From DATFDN01 sp963830565 (GTDB lineage: Bacteria > Pseudomonadota > Alphaproteobacteria > Acetobacterales > Acetobacteraceae), in contig CAWHMO010000005.1 in NCBI GenBank assembly GCA_963830565.1, forward strand, positions 527,160 to 591,159: a stretch of DNA of 64,000 nucleotides, written 5' to 3'. Positions 1-8,823 of this stretch are shown in pieces. Numbering within the stretch: the first letter of the stretch is position 1; every line of letters starts with the position of its first letter. The notes beneath the pieces were generated by a model. The model saw only the letters and a program-made list of their open reading frames with translations. It did not search any database and was not told the origin of the DNA. A program made the position numbers and the translations under genes.

Positions 1-1
1 G

Positions 2-415
2 CAATTCGTCAAGCAGGCGGCACAGGGGGGCATGGGGGAGGTCCAAGCCGGTCAGCTCGCCGAGGAGAAGGGCGCCTCGCCGGCTGTCAAACAGCTCGGG
101 CAGACGCTGGTGACCGATCACACGACGATGAATAATCAGCTGAAGCAGATCGCGCAGCAGCAAGGCTTTACCTTGCCGCAGTCCCTGGACCAAGAGGACC
201 AGCAGGACATGCAGGAGATGAAGAAGCTGAGCGGCGCGCAATTCGACAAGCAGTTCACCAAGGAGGAGGTCGAGGATCATATGAAGATGATCCAGGCGTT
301 GCAGAAGGAGGCTCAGAACGGGCAGGATTCGGCGTTGCGCAGTTTTGCCCAGTCCGGCATCCCGGTCATGCAGAAGCACCTGCAGATGGCGCAGCAGGCG
401 CAAAGCGCGAGCTGA
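2..415 (+). CDS. DUF4142 domain protein, 5' end outside the window
   Basis: The frame is open to the left edge. The codons before the first Met (position 32) read QFVKQAAQGG, which is the usual start of the DUF4142 core, so the true start and probably a signal peptide lie upstream of the window. The visible part is a helical, Gln/Lys/Met-rich ferritin-like fold with the family pattern of GQLAEEKG, VKQLGQTLVTDH and a late MIQALQKEA helix. DUF4142 proteins are usually exported and of unknown function, often near stress genes. The topoisomerase IB gene follows on the same strand after 119 bp. Family assignment is firm; the role is unknown. Confidence 0.8.
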   Translation, partial: QFVKQAAQGGMGEVQAGQLAEEKGASPAVKQLGQTLVTDHTTMNNQLKQIAQQQGFTLPQSLDQEDQQDMQEMKKLSGAQFDKQFTKEEVEDHMKMIQALQKEAQNGQDSALRSFAQSGIPVMQKHLQMAQQAQSAS

Positions 416-457
416 GACAGGGGTGGCGCCCGTGGAGATTCTGGGCGGGCGCCTGTC
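416..457 (+). terminator. possible hairpin after the DUF4142 gene
   Basis: Directly after the stop codon, ggcgcccg (425-432) can pair with cgggcgcc (446-453), and an outer gaca/tgtc pair can extend the stem. The 13-base loop is long and there is no strong T run afterwards, so this is only a candidate rho-independent terminator. Confidence 0.3.
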
Positions 458-534
458 CTTGGAAATGCACCGTTGATGCATTTCCCGCGCAGCCGTGATG
501 CAGCCTCCGCTGCCCGGCAGCGTTCTCCTGCTCC

Positions 535-1656
535 ATGTCCGACGCGTCCAGCCTAGAGGTGCCCGAGAGCGGCACCTCGATCGAGGATCTGAAGGCCGCC
601 GCAAAGGCGGCTCATCTGCGGTACGTCAGCGATCACCGCCCTGGCCTCCGGCGCGTCCGCGCCCCCAAGGGCTTCCGCTACGTCGACCCCGCCGGCCAAG
701 CGATCACGGATGAGGAGACGATCGCGCGCATCCACAAGCTGGCGATCCCGCCGGCCTACGAGGATGTGTGGATCTGTCCGAACCCGAACGGGCACCTGCA
801 GGCGGTCGGACGCGACGCGCGTGGTCGCAAGCAGTACCGCTACCATCCGCGCTGGCGTGCGGTGCGCGACGAGGCGAAATACACGAAGATGCTGATCTTC
901 GGCCGCGTCCTGCCGGTGATCCGCGAGCGCGTGAGCCACGACCTTTCGCGTCACGGCCTGCCGCGCGAGAAAGTGCTGGCGGCGATCGTGCGTCTGCTCG
1001 AGACGACGCTGATGCGTGTCGGCAACGAGGAATACGCGAAGGCCAACAAGAGTTTCGGCCTGACCACGCTGCGCAAGACCCGGCACGTGAAGATCGAGGG
1101 CGGCAGGCTGCATTTCGATTTTCGCGGCAAGCACGGGATAGAGCACCACATTGACCTCAATGATCGACGACTCGCCGGAATCGTCCGCCGATTGCAGGAT
1201 CTGCCCGGCCAAGAGCTGTTCCATTTCATTGATCATGAGGGCGCAACGCACCCGATCAACTCGCACGACGTGAACGACTACCTGCGCGACATTTCCGGCG
1301 AGGAGATCACGGCCAAGGATTTCCGCACCTGGGCCGCGACCAATCTGGCGGCCCTCGCCTTTCACGAATTGCAGGCCTTCGACACCCAGGCGGCTTACAA
1401 GAAGAACGTGGTTCACGCTGTCGAGGCGGTGTCGCAGATGTTGGGCAACACGCCGGCGATCTGCCGCAAATGCTACATCCACCCCGCCATCTTCGACGGC
1501 TATCTCGACGGCTCGCTGCTGGAAGCGCTCAAGCGCCGCGCCGATGACCAATTGGCCCAGCCCGGCTCTGGCCTCACGGCCGAGGAGGCGGCGGTTACGG
1601 CCTTTCTGAGCCGCCGGCTTGCCGATCGGATCGAGGAGGCCGGGCACACGCATTGA
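535..1656 (+). CDS. DNA topoisomerase IB
   Basis: Type IB (eukaryal/poxvirus-like) topoisomerase that relaxes supercoils through a 3'-phosphotyrosine intermediate. At 373 aa it fits the bacterial TopIB size. The N-terminal domain carries RVRAPKGFRYVDPAG and the IPPAYEDVWICP segment. The catalytic domain has MRVGNEEYAKANKSFGLTTL (first Arg), the RKTRHVK lysine region, DFRTWAATN (second Arg) and, near the C-terminus, the nucleophile in KCYIHP (Tyr314). All catalytic elements appear intact. It stands alone and may be transcribed from its own promoter in the 119-bp gap. Bacterial TopIB is an accessory, patchily distributed enzyme often near stress or repair genes. Confidence 0.93.
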   Translation: MSDASSLEVPESGTSIEDLKAAAKAAHLRYVSDHRPGLRRVRAPKGFRYVDPAGQAITDEETIARIHKLAIPPAYEDVWICPNPNGHLQAVGRDARGRKQYRYHPRWRAVRDEAKYTKMLIFGRVLPVIRERVSHDLSRHGLPREKVLAAIVRLLETTLMRVGNEEYAKANKSFGLTTLRKTRHVKIEGGRLHFDFRGKHGIEHHIDLNDRRLAGIVRRLQDLPGQELFHFIDHEGATHPINSHDVNDYLRDISGEEITAKDFRTWAATNLAALAFHELQAFDTQAAYKKNVVHAVEAVSQMLGNTPAICRKCYIHPAIFDGYLDGSLLEALKRRADDQLAQPGSGLTAEEAAVTAFLSRRLADRIEEAGHTH

Positions 1657-1733
1657 CCGTTTCGCTGTCACGCACGCGTGTTGCTGGCGCGCACAGTGAA
1701 ACGGCCGCTCTCGTGGAACGTTCAGCCAGCCGC

Positions 1734-2813
1734 ATGAACCTTGTCGTGTTCGGATTGGCGGTCAGCTCTTCCTGGGGCAATGGCCACGCCGCGCTCTGGC
1801 GCGGGCTGATCGGCGCCCTTGTGCGGGCGGGTCACCGCGTGACGTTCTTCGAGCGCGATGCTCCCTGGTATGCCGAGCATCGCGACATTGACGCTCTGCC
1901 GGATGGAGCGCGCCTCATCCTCTACAAGGAATGGACATCCGCCCTGCCAGAGGCGCGGCGCGCGTTGGCCGATGCCGATGCCGCGATCGTCACGTCATAC
2001 TGTCCTGATGGCAGGACCGCCGCCGCCCTGGTGCTGGACAGCGCCACGGCGGCACGCTGCTTTTACGATCTCGATACCCCGATCACGCTGGCGCGGCTGG
2101 AGGCGGGCGAGGATGTCGAATACCTGCCGCGAGACGGGCTGAGCGACTTCGACCTTGTGCTGAGCTACACCGGCGGCGCTGCGCTCGACGTGCTTCGCCG
2201 GCGGCTCGGCGCGCGCCGAGTCGCCCCCCTCTATGGCTCGGTTGATCCCGCCGTGCATCGGCCGGCCGCCCCCGCGCCGCAGTATCGCGCCGATCTCTCC
2301 TACCTGGGCACCTTTGCCGCCGACCGTCAGGCCGCGTTGGAACGGCTGTTCATCGCCCCTGCGCACCGCCGCCCCCAGCAGCGGTTCTTGATCGGCGGTG
2401 CGCAATATCCCGCCGACTTTCCCTGGGGCGCGAACATCTTCTTCGTCCGTCATCTGCCGCCCGCCGAGCATCCAGCCTTCTATGCCTCCGGCCGGCTGAC
2501 CTTGAACGTGACCCGCGCGGCGATGGCGCGCATGGGGTATTGCCCGTCCGGCCGATTGTTCGAGGCGGCTGCGTGCGGCGTGCCGATCCTCTCGGACGGA
2601 TGGGCGGGCCTGGACGACTTCTTCGAGCCCGGCCGCGACATCCTGATCGCGCACACGACCGAGGACGCGCTCGCCGCGCTCGATCTGCCGGATGCGAGCC
2701 TGGCCGCGATCGCGCGCAGCGCCCGGAGCCGTGTCCTGGCCGAACACACCGCCGAGCAGCGGGCCGCCGAGCTGATTGCCGCGCTGGAAGGCGCGGCCTC
2801 CGAAAGGGTCTGA
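1734..2813 (+). CDS. CgeB-like glycosyltransferase, first gene of the inositol/PIG-L cassette
   Basis: Glycosyltransferase of the CgeB/Glyco_trans_1_2 type (GT-B fold). It begins MNLVVFGLAVSSSWGNGHA, a Rossmann-like start with a GNGHA loop. The C-terminal half has YLGTFAADRQ, the LNVTRAAMARMGYCPSGRLF segment and FEAAACGVPILSDGW, a GT-B donor-site signature. I chose ATG 1734 over an upstream in-frame TTG (1653) because homology starts there. It ends 2 bp before the next gene and heads a tightly coupled run to 8823. The sugar donor and acceptor are not deducible; the context suggests building an unusual glycoside. Confidence 0.85.
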   Translation: MNLVVFGLAVSSSWGNGHAALWRGLIGALVRAGHRVTFFERDAPWYAEHRDIDALPDGARLILYKEWTSALPEARRALADADAAIVTSYCPDGRTAAALVLDSATAARCFYDLDTPITLARLEAGEDVEYLPRDGLSDFDLVLSYTGGAALDVLRRRLGARRVAPLYGSVDPAVHRPAAPAPQYRADLSYLGTFAADRQAALERLFIAPAHRRPQQRFLIGGAQYPADFPWGANIFFVRHLPPAEHPAFYASGRLTLNVTRAAMARMGYCPSGRLFEAAACGVPILSDGWAGLDDFFEPGRDILIAHTTEDALAALDLPDASLAAIARSARSRVLAEHTAEQRAAELIAALEGAASERV

Positions 2814-2815
2814 GC

Positions 2816-3551
2816 ATGTGGGGCATCATCCCGGCCGCCGGCACCGGCACGCGCATCCAGCCACTCGCCTTCTCCAAGGAATTGCTGCCCGTGGGATCGC
2901 GCAGCGACGGGGCGACGCTGCGGCCGCGCGCGGTGAGCGAGTATCTGCTCGAACGCATGGTGATCGCCGGTGCCGACAAGATCTGCTTCGTGATCTCGCC
3001 CTGGAAGTCCGACATCCTGCGCTACTATGGCGGCGACTATGGCCGCGCGCGCATCGCCTATGCCATTCAGAACGAGGCTCGCGGCCTGTGCGACGCGATC
3101 TTCCGCGCGCTGCCGCTGATCCCCGCGAACGAGCCGGTGATCGTCGGCTTGCCCGACACGATCTGGTTCCCCGACCATGCACTGAGCGCGCTGCCAGATG
3201 ACCGATTCTCGTTCCTGCTGTTCCCGGTGGATCGGCCCGAGCTGTTCGACGCCGTTTTGACCGACGCATCCGGTCGGGTCGTCGAAATCGAAGTGAAGGC
3301 CACGGCCCCGGCGTCGCACTGGATCTGGGGCGCGTTCAAGCTGCCGGGAGCCACGCTCGGCAGCCTTGCATGCGCTCTGGCGGGCGCGCGACCGGCGCGA
3401 CGAGTATATCGGCACACTCGTCAATGCCTGGTTGGCCGAGGGTGGCGAGGCGTGGGGCGTGCGCGCCGGGCAGAGCTATGTCGATGTCGGGACGGTGCAC
3501 GGCTATCGCGAGGCGATGCGGCTTCTGAGCGGGACGGAGGCGCCGGCGTGA
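2816..3551 (+). CDS. sugar-1-phosphate nucleotidyltransferase (frameshifted)
   Basis: NTP-transferase family enzyme that would activate a sugar (or inositol) 1-phosphate as an NDP derivative. The N-terminus MWGIIPAAGTGTRIQPLAFS is the nucleotide-binding signature with a following KELLPVG. GLPDTIWFP corresponds to the metal-binding region. The frame breaks near 3365: the first frame reads GATLGSL and then nonsense, while the next frame continues HALWRARDRRDEYIGTLVNA through VGTVHGYREAMRLLSG to a stop at 3551. Dropping one base from agccttgc restores the protein (about 244 aa). The stop overlaps the methyltransferase GTG by 4 bp. Substrate unknown; the 12-gene indel pattern in this window favours sequence error. 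Confidence 0.8.
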
Positions 3552-4318
3552 CGCATTGGACCGAGGACCGCATCCGCGAGCGCGCCCGTGCGCTTGGTCC
3601 GTGGTTCCACAACCTGAACCTCAAGGGAGTGGCAACCGCGCCCGAGCACTTCCTCGGCGATTATCCGACCATCAAGTGGCGCCATTTCGCAGCCGCGATT
3701 CCGGCCAACCTCGCCGGGCGCACGGTGCTCGACATCGGCTGCAACGGCGGGTTCTACAGCATCGAGATGAAACGGCGCGGTGCGGCGCGGGTGCTGGGGA
3801 TCGATTTCGACGATGACTATCTGCGACAAGCCCGCTTCGCGGCCGAGGTGGAGGGGCTGGATATCGAGTTCCGCAATCTGTCGGTCTATGACGTGGGCGC
3901 GCTGGGAGAGCGGTTCGATGTCGTGCTCTTCTTCGGCGTGCTCTACCATCTGCGTCACCCGCTGCTGGCGCTCGATCTCATCCACGAACACGTCGCGCGC
4001 GACCTGTTCCTGTTCCAGTCCATGCAGCGCGGAGCCGATCAGGTGACGCCCGTGGCGCCGGACTACGAGTTCCACGAGTCCGGCATCTTCGACGATCCCG
4101 GATTCCCCAAGCTGCACTTCATCGAACACGAATACGCGCACGATCCGACCAATTGGTGGGCGCCGAACCGCGCCTGCTCCGAGGCGATGCTACGCAGCGC
4201 CGGATTCGAAATCCTGAGCCATCCGGAGGCGGAGGTGTATGTCTGCCGCCGGATCGAGCGCGTCGGGGCGGCCTCGTATGGGGCGGTATACCCGGCGCTT
4301 GGGGCGTCCCGTCCATGA
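3548..4318 (+). CDS. SAM-dependent methyltransferase (TIGR04290-like)
   Basis: Class I methyltransferase of 256 aa. Motif I is VLDIGCNGGFYSIEMKRRGA (Asp62 begins DIGCNGG), followed by the acidic VLGIDFDDDYL and FDVVLFFGVLYHLRHPLLAL. The N-terminal ALGPWFHNLNLKGV segment and late THWWAP-type tryptophans (DPTNWWAPNRAC) are typical of the Rta_06860 family methyltransferases that I recall lying beside glycosidase and PIG-L genes; that family name is from memory. The start is GTG 3548, overlapping the upstream stop as GTGA. The stop overlaps the glycosidase ATG. It probably methylates the cassette's sugar product. Confidence 0.85.
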   Translation: MTHWTEDRIRERARALGPWFHNLNLKGVATAPEHFLGDYPTIKWRHFAAAIPANLAGRTVLDIGCNGGFYSIEMKRRGAARVLGIDFDDDYLRQARFAAEVEGLDIEFRNLSVYDVGALGERFDVVLFFGVLYHLRHPLLALDLIHEHVARDLFLFQSMQRGADQVTPVAPDYEFHESGIFDDPGFPKLHFIEHEYAHDPTNWWAPNRACSEAMLRSAGFEILSHPEAEVYVCRRIERVGAASYGAVYPALGASRP

Positions 4319-5199
4319 TCGAAGCGGCGATGATCTGGAACGAACCCAACAACAAGTCGCATTGGGACTTCGAGTCCGATCCCGGCTGGACGATCTTCGG
4401 GCGCATGGCCCGCCTGACCGGACAGGCGATCGCGGCCGAGAGGCCCGGCCTGCCGCGCGTGCTGGGAGGTATGTCGCCGATTGATCCGGACTTCATCCGG
4501 CTGATGGGCGGGCAGGGCGTGCTGGCCGATCTGGATGCCGTGGCGGTGCATGGATTCCCGCTCGATTGGAACCACTGGCTGATCGACGAATGGCCGGCCA
4601 AGGTGGCGACAATTCAGGCGGCGACCGATCTGCCGGTGTGGATCTCCGAAATCGGCGTCTCGACCTTCGGTGCCGAGGAGGTGCAGGAGTGGGGGCTTCG
4701 CCGCAGCGCCGAATTGCTGCGCGGACGCGCGCCGCGCATCCACTGGTACAGCCTCTATGACCTGCCGGCGGCCTGGCCGGCGACGACGCGCCATCGCGAG
4801 GCGGAAGGCTCGTCCTACTATCGGCATTTCCACATGGGGCTGCTGGACGAGCACGGGCGGCCCAAGCTGGCCGCGCGCGCGTTCCACGACGTGACGCCGG
4901 AGTTCGGCATCTGCCAATGGTTCCACTACGAGGACCATCGCCTGGACGACGCGGTGCGCTGGCTCCGCGATTTCGGCGTGACCTACATCCGCACCGGTCT
5001 GTCCTGGGCCGACTGGTTCCGCCCGGACGCGGAGGCGTGGTTCGACCGGCAGATGCGCGCGCTGGAGGAGTTCCGCGTCACCGTCACCTTCTGCTTCACC
5101 CCCGAGCACCGCGGCACCTGGGCGCACTACACCGCCCCGCCGCAGGAGCCGGAGGAATTCGCCGCGTTCTGCGCGGCCATGCTCCGCCGTTACGCGTGA
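4315..5199 (+). CDS. clan-A glycosidase (beta-xylosidase-like) with apparently permuted barrel
   Basis: A 294-aa TIM-barrel glycosidase related to GH39/GH5. The acid/base motif IWNEPNN lies at the extreme N-terminus (Glu10) and the nucleophile is in WISEIGVST (Glu112). Residues from about 199 on (QWFHYEDHRLDDAVRWLRDF, VTYIRTGLSWADWF, FRVTVTFCFTPEHRG, ending MLRRYA) look like the first half of such a barrel, which normally precedes the NEP motif. The domain therefore reads as circularly permuted. ATG 4315 is fixed by an ATGA overlap with the methyltransferase; frame-open sequence upstream is the methyltransferase in another frame. It ends in a GTGA overlap with the deacetylase gene. It may trim or transglycosylate the cassette product. 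Confidence 0.75.
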   Translation: MIEAAMIWNEPNNKSHWDFESDPGWTIFGRMARLTGQAIAAERPGLPRVLGGMSPIDPDFIRLMGGQGVLADLDAVAVHGFPLDWNHWLIDEWPAKVATIQAATDLPVWISEIGVSTFGAEEVQEWGLRRSAELLRGRAPRIHWYSLYDLPAAWPATTRHREAEGSSYYRHFHMGLLDEHGRPKLAARAFHDVTPEFGICQWFHYEDHRLDDAVRWLRDFGVTYIRTGLSWADWFRPDAEAWFDRQMRALEEFRVTVTFCFTPEHRGTWAHYTAPPQEPEEFAAFCAAMLRRYA

Positions 5200-5996
5200 G
5201 CGCGGCGCGCGACATCCTGCGTGCCTTGGACTTGCGCGAACCGATCGAGGCGCCGGTGCTGGTGCTGGCCGCGCATCCCGACGACGAGACGATCGGCGCC
5301 GGTGCCTCGCTGTTGTTGTTCCGCAAGCTGCTGATCGTCCATCTGACCGACGGCGCGCCGCGCGACCTGCGCGATGCGCGGGCGGCGGGCTTCGTTGATG
5401 CCGCCAGCTATGCCGCCGCCCGGCGCAACGAGCTGCGCGCTGCCTTGCGTGCCGGACAGGTCGCGGCCGAGTTGGTCGAGCTCGATGCGCCGGATCAAGA
5501 AACGGCGTTGCTGATGCCTGATCTCGTGGCGGCGCTGCGGGACGTGCTCGCGCGGTTCGCCCCCGCCTGCGTTATTACCCACGCCTATGAGGGCGGGCAC
5601 CCCGACCACGATACTGCCTGCCTTATCGCCCGCCTCGCCTGCGGGGCGCTGGACAGGCCGCCGGCGCTGCTGGAAATGGCGGGCTACTTCGCGAACGTCA
5701 CCGGCGAAATGATCGTGGGCGGCTTTCTGGGCGAGCCGGCGGCGCTGGTCGCGACGCTCGCACCAATTGAACGCGTGCGCCGCGAGGCGATGCTGGACTG
5801 CTTCGTGACGCAACAAGCCACGCTCGCGCCGTTCCGTGGCATGGAGACCGAAGCGTTCCGGCTCGCTCCGCCCACCGATTTCGGAGAGGCGCCGAATCCC
5901 GGCCCGCTGTGGTACGAGCGGTATGGCTGGGGGATCGACGGCGCGCGCTGGCGTGCGCTGGCGCAGCAGGCGCGGGCAGCGTGCGGAGCCGGCTGA
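5196..5996 (+). CDS. PIG-L family (LmbE-like) deacetylase
   Basis: Zinc-dependent N-deacetylase of the PIG-L/LmbE/MshB superfamily, 266 aa. The metal site is visible: LVLAAHPDDETIGAG (His27, Asp30) and EGGHPDHDTAC (His135, His138). Family members remove acetyl groups from GlcNAc linked to inositol (MshB, PIG-L), lipid or antibiotic scaffolds. The GTG start overlaps the glycosidase stop (GTGA). The 3' end runs 16 bp into the glycosyltransferase gene, so translation is probably coupled. With inositol-phosphate synthase at 9405, a GlcNAc-inositol substrate is attractive, but this is inference. Confidence 0.9.
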   Translation: MSAARDILRALDLREPIEAPVLVLAAHPDDETIGAGASLLLFRKLLIVHLTDGAPRDLRDARAAGFVDAASYAAARRNELRAALRAGQVAAELVELDAPDQETALLMPDLVAALRDVLARFAPACVITHAYEGGHPDHDTACLIARLACGALDRPPALLEMAGYFANVTGEMIVGGFLGEPAALVATLAPIERVRREAMLDCFVTQQATLAPFRGMETEAFRLAPPTDFGEAPNPGPLWYERYGWGIDGARWRALAQQARAACGAG

Positions 5997-7043
5997 CCGT
6001 CCTGAGCGTCGCGTTCCCCTTCGCGCCGGTCTCGGCGGATGCGGTCGGCGGGGCGGAGCAGGTGCTCGCGTCATTGGACGCCGCGCTGACCCGCGCCGGG
6101 CATCGCTCCATCGTGCTGGCCTGCGCTGGTTCCGCAGTGGCGGGTGAGCTGGTCGCGCTCCCGCCGGTGCGTGAGGTGATCGACGCGGCCGCACGGGTGC
6201 GGGTGCATGCGTCGTTGCGCGAGGCTATGGCGCAAGTGCTGGCCTCGCGACGGATCGACCTGGTCCATCTGCACGGGATCGATTTCGTGGACTATCTGCC
6301 CCCGCTCGGCCCGCCGGTGCTGGCGACGCTGCATCTGCCGCCCGAGTGGTACCCGCGGGCGGCGCTGCACCCGACGCGGCCCGGAACCTTCCTGCAGGCC
6401 GTCTCGGACACGCAGGACCGTGCGCTGCGCACGCTGGCCGACCCCGCCGCAGTGCTGGAGCCTGTGGGAAACGGCGTGAATGTGGCGGCACTCGGCCGTG
6501 TGCGCCATGCACGGCGGGGCTTTGCGCTGATGCTCGGCAGGCTATGCCCCGAGAAGGGCCAGCATATCGGCTTGGATGCCGCGCGCCGCGCGGGCGTGCG
6601 GCTGCTGGTGGCCGGGGCTGCGTTCCCGTATCCCGCGCATCAGGAGTATGTGCGGCGGGAGGTTCTTTCCCGGCTGGATGCCGGGCGCCTGCTCGGCCCC
6701 GTCGGCTTCGCCCGCAAGCGTCGTCTGCTTGCGGCGGCGCGCTGCCTGCTGATCCCAGAGTCTGGCGCCGGAGACGAGCAGCCTGGTCGCCATGGAGGCC
6801 GCCGCCTGCGGCACGCCGGTCATCGCCTTTCCCGCCGGCGCTCTGCCCGAGATCGTGGAGGAGGGCGTGACCGGGTTCCTGGTCCGCGATACCGATGAAA
6901 TGGCCGGCGCCATCGCTCGGGCGCACGAGATCGACCCCGAGACATGCCGCCGCGTGGCGCGGGCGCGGTTCTCGGAACAGGCGATGACGGGCGCCTATCT
7001 GCGCCTCTACGACCGGCTCGCGCTGGCGGCAGTGGCGCCATGA
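5981..7043 (+). CDS. GT4 glycosyltransferase (frameshifted)
   Basis: GT-B glycosyltransferase of the GT4/MshA type. The N-terminal domain starts LTVLSVAFPFAPVSADAVGG (the acceptor-side Gly-rich loop, VGGAEQVL). The C-terminal Rossmann domain starts FALMLGRLCPEKGQHIGLDA. The frame breaks at about 6757: CLLIP continues in the next frame as SLAPETSSLVAMEAAACGTP and PVIAFPAGALPEIVEEGVTG, containing the ExxxxxxxE donor-site motif, to the stop at 7043. One extra base in cccagag explains it; intact length is about 353 aa. It sits between PIG-L and acyltransferase genes with overlaps on both sides. It is the best candidate for joining a sugar to inositol phosphate, as MshA does. Confidence 0.82.
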
Positions 7044-7990
7044 GGGTCGAGACCATCACCGAGGACGCGGCGCTGCGCGATCTGGGACCGGAGTGGCAGG
7101 CGCTTTGGCGCCGCTCCGGCGCCGACCCGTTCCGTTCGGCCGCCTGGATGCTCGCTTGGTGGCGGTGTTTCGGGACCGGCCGGCCGGTGGTGGCGGTCGC
7201 ACGCGAGGGAGGCGAGGCGGTGGGTCTGCTCGCCGGCTACCTGCTGGACGAGACTGCCGGGCGCAGGCTGCTGCCGATGGGCGCCGGGATCACCGATTAC
7301 CAGGATGTGCTGGGCGCGGGCGCTCCCGCGCTGCTGGACGCCGTGCTCGAAGCGGCGCGGTCGGCGGGCGCGACGTCGTGCGACTTCACCGATCTGCCGC
7401 CCGGCGCGGCGTTGCGGAAGGTTCCGGCGCCGGCCGGTTGGCGCGATAGCCTGCACGAGACCGACGCGTGCCCCGTGCTGGCCCTGCCGGTGATCCCCGC
7501 GGGGCGCCGACGCGACATGCGCCAGGCGCTGCACCGCGCCGATCGCCGCGGAGGCTGCACGGTCGAGATCGCGACCGCGGATACGCTTGGCTCGGCGCTT
7601 GATTGGCTCACACGGCTGCACGCGACGCGTTGGCAGGCACGCGGAGAGACGGGAGTGCTGGCCGATCAGCGGGTTGCCACGTTCCATCGCCTGGCCGCGC
7701 CGATGCTCCTCGCCGAAGGCGCCCTGCGCCTTGGCGTCTTGCGGATCGCCGGCGCGGCGGCGGCAGTGTGCTATGCGCTGCTCGCGCCCGAAGCCATCTT
7801 CTTCTACCTCAGCGGCTTCGATCCAGGCTCCTCCTATGAAAGTCCCGGCACGATCCTGCTCGGGCGGCTGATCGAGAGGGCAATCGGAGAGGGGCGCACC
7901 GTGCATTTCCTGCGTGGTTCGGAGCCCTACAAATACGCATGGGGCGGCGTTGATCGGATGAACGCAACAAGGCGCCTGGTGCCGCAATGA
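7040..7990 (+). CDS. GNAT-fold acyltransferase (Acetyltransf_6/CelD-BioF2 type)
   Basis: A 316-aa protein with the FemAB/CelD-like arrangement. The N-terminal part has EWQALWRRSGADPFRSAAWM and a PVVAVAREGGEAVGLL strand. The C-terminal part has ALRLGVLRIAGAAAAVCYAL, FFYLSGFDP and the ending YKYAWGGVDRMNATRRLV, typical of Acetyltransf_6 proteins found in polysaccharide loci. The likely role is N- or O-acylation of the cassette product, perhaps of the amine freed by the PIG-L enzyme. The start overlaps the previous stop as ATGA, and the stop overlaps the next gene the same way. The acyl donor is unknown. Confidence 0.82.
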   Translation: MRVETITEDAALRDLGPEWQALWRRSGADPFRSAAWMLAWWRCFGTGRPVVAVAREGGEAVGLLAGYLLDETAGRRLLPMGAGITDYQDVLGAGAPALLDAVLEAARSAGATSCDFTDLPPGAALRKVPAPAGWRDSLHETDACPVLALPVIPAGRRRDMRQALHRADRRGGCTVEIATADTLGSALDWLTRLHATRWQARGETGVLADQRVATFHRLAAPMLLAEGALRLGVLRIAGAAAAVCYALLAPEAIFFYLSGFDPGSSYESPGTILLGRLIERAIGEGRTVHFLRGSEPYKYAWGGVDRMNATRRLVPQ

Positions 7991-8823
7991 CCGATCCGGA
8001 CGCCATCTCGCTCTGCCTCGACGGGCGCATCTCTGCCCCTGTCGCGCTGGCGCGCCTGATCCTTGGCGGCACCGCGCCCGAGGACATCGCGATGCGGCTG
8101 GCAGGGGCGGGCGGCGCGGTGGCCGAGGAGTTGCGGCGGCTGCTGGCGGGCCGGGAGAGGCTCGATCGATTGGCCGAAGTCGCCGCGGCGGGCATCGATC
8201 ATGGCGCGACAGGGCCGGGGGCGCTGGAGACGTTGCGCGAGGGCTTCGACCGCGCGGCCGCGATTTCGCCCGAGGCGAGCGTAGCGGCCTATTCGCTTGG
8301 AGACCCGGCGTTGCTGCAGGCGGCGACGGATGAGCTGATCGCCTGGCTCGGCACGCGCGGGCTGCTGCGGGGCGATGTTCTCGATCTGGGCTGCGGCATC
8401 GGTCGGGTGGCGGCGGCGCTCGCCTCGCATGTGAACTCGGTGCTCGGCCTCGACATCGCGCCGGGGATGATCGCCGAGGCGCGGCGCCGGCACGGCGCGG
8501 CCGGGCGCTTCGCGATCACCGACGGGATGCGGCTCGCGTTGCCGGACAACGCCTTCGACCTGATTCTCGCAATCGACAGTTTCCCGTACCTCCTGCAGGC
8601 CGGGGTCGCGGACCGTCACGTGGCCGACGCCGCGCGCGTGTTGCGTCCAGGCGGGACGCTGGCAATCCTCAACCTGTCCTATCGCGGGCCGGAGGCGGAT
8701 CGGGCGGACGCACGGAGATGGGCCGAGACACACGTCCTGATGCTGGCCTGCGAGGGCACGCAGCCGTTCCGGATTTGGGACGGATGGGCCTTTTTGCTGG
8801 TCAAGCCCAGGGAGGCAAGTTGA
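7987..8823 (+). CDS. class I SAM-dependent methyltransferase
   Basis: A 278-aa protein. The first ~115 residues are a helical region of unknown role. The methyltransferase domain has motif I VLDLGCGIGRVAAALASHV, the acidic LGLDIAPGMIAEARRRHG, motif II-like LPDNAFDLILAIDSFPYL and post-motif RVLRPGGTLAILNLSYRGP. This is the Methyltransf_11 pattern and is intact. It is the last gene of the rightward run. Its end overlaps the 3' end of the convergent histidine phosphatase by 23 bp, a tight tail-to-tail arrangement. It is the second methyltransferase in the cassette, so the product may carry two methyl groups. Confidence 0.86.
   Translation: MTDPDAISLCLDGRISAPVALARLILGGTAPEDIAMRLAGAGGAVAEELRRLLAGRERLDRLAEVAAAGIDHGATGPGALETLREGFDRAAAISPEASVAAYSLGDPALLQAATDELIAWLGTRGLLRGDVLDLGCGIGRVAAALASHVNSVLGLDIAPGMIAEARRRHGAAGRFAITDGMRLALPDNAFDLILAIDSFPYLLQAGVADRHVADAARVLRPGGTLAILNLSYRGPEADRADARRWAETHVLMLACEGTQPFRIWDGWAFLLVKPREAS

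Noticed and set aside
553..1671. Long minus-strand open frame opposite topoisomerase IB
   Set aside because: Mirror frame of a real gene; its sequence has no domain, while the plus strand carries all TopIB motifs.
3360..3370. Programmed +1 frameshifting as the cause of the split genes
   Set aside because: The sites share no slippery sequence or downstream structure, occur in unrelated enzymes, and four of them go in the other direction.
2540..4318. One long nucleotidyltransferase-methyltransferase fusion (open from 2540 through 4318)
   Set aside because: The frame is continuous only because the nucleotidyltransferase is frameshifted into junk between 3365 and 3548; the methyltransferase has its own GTG overlapping the true stop.
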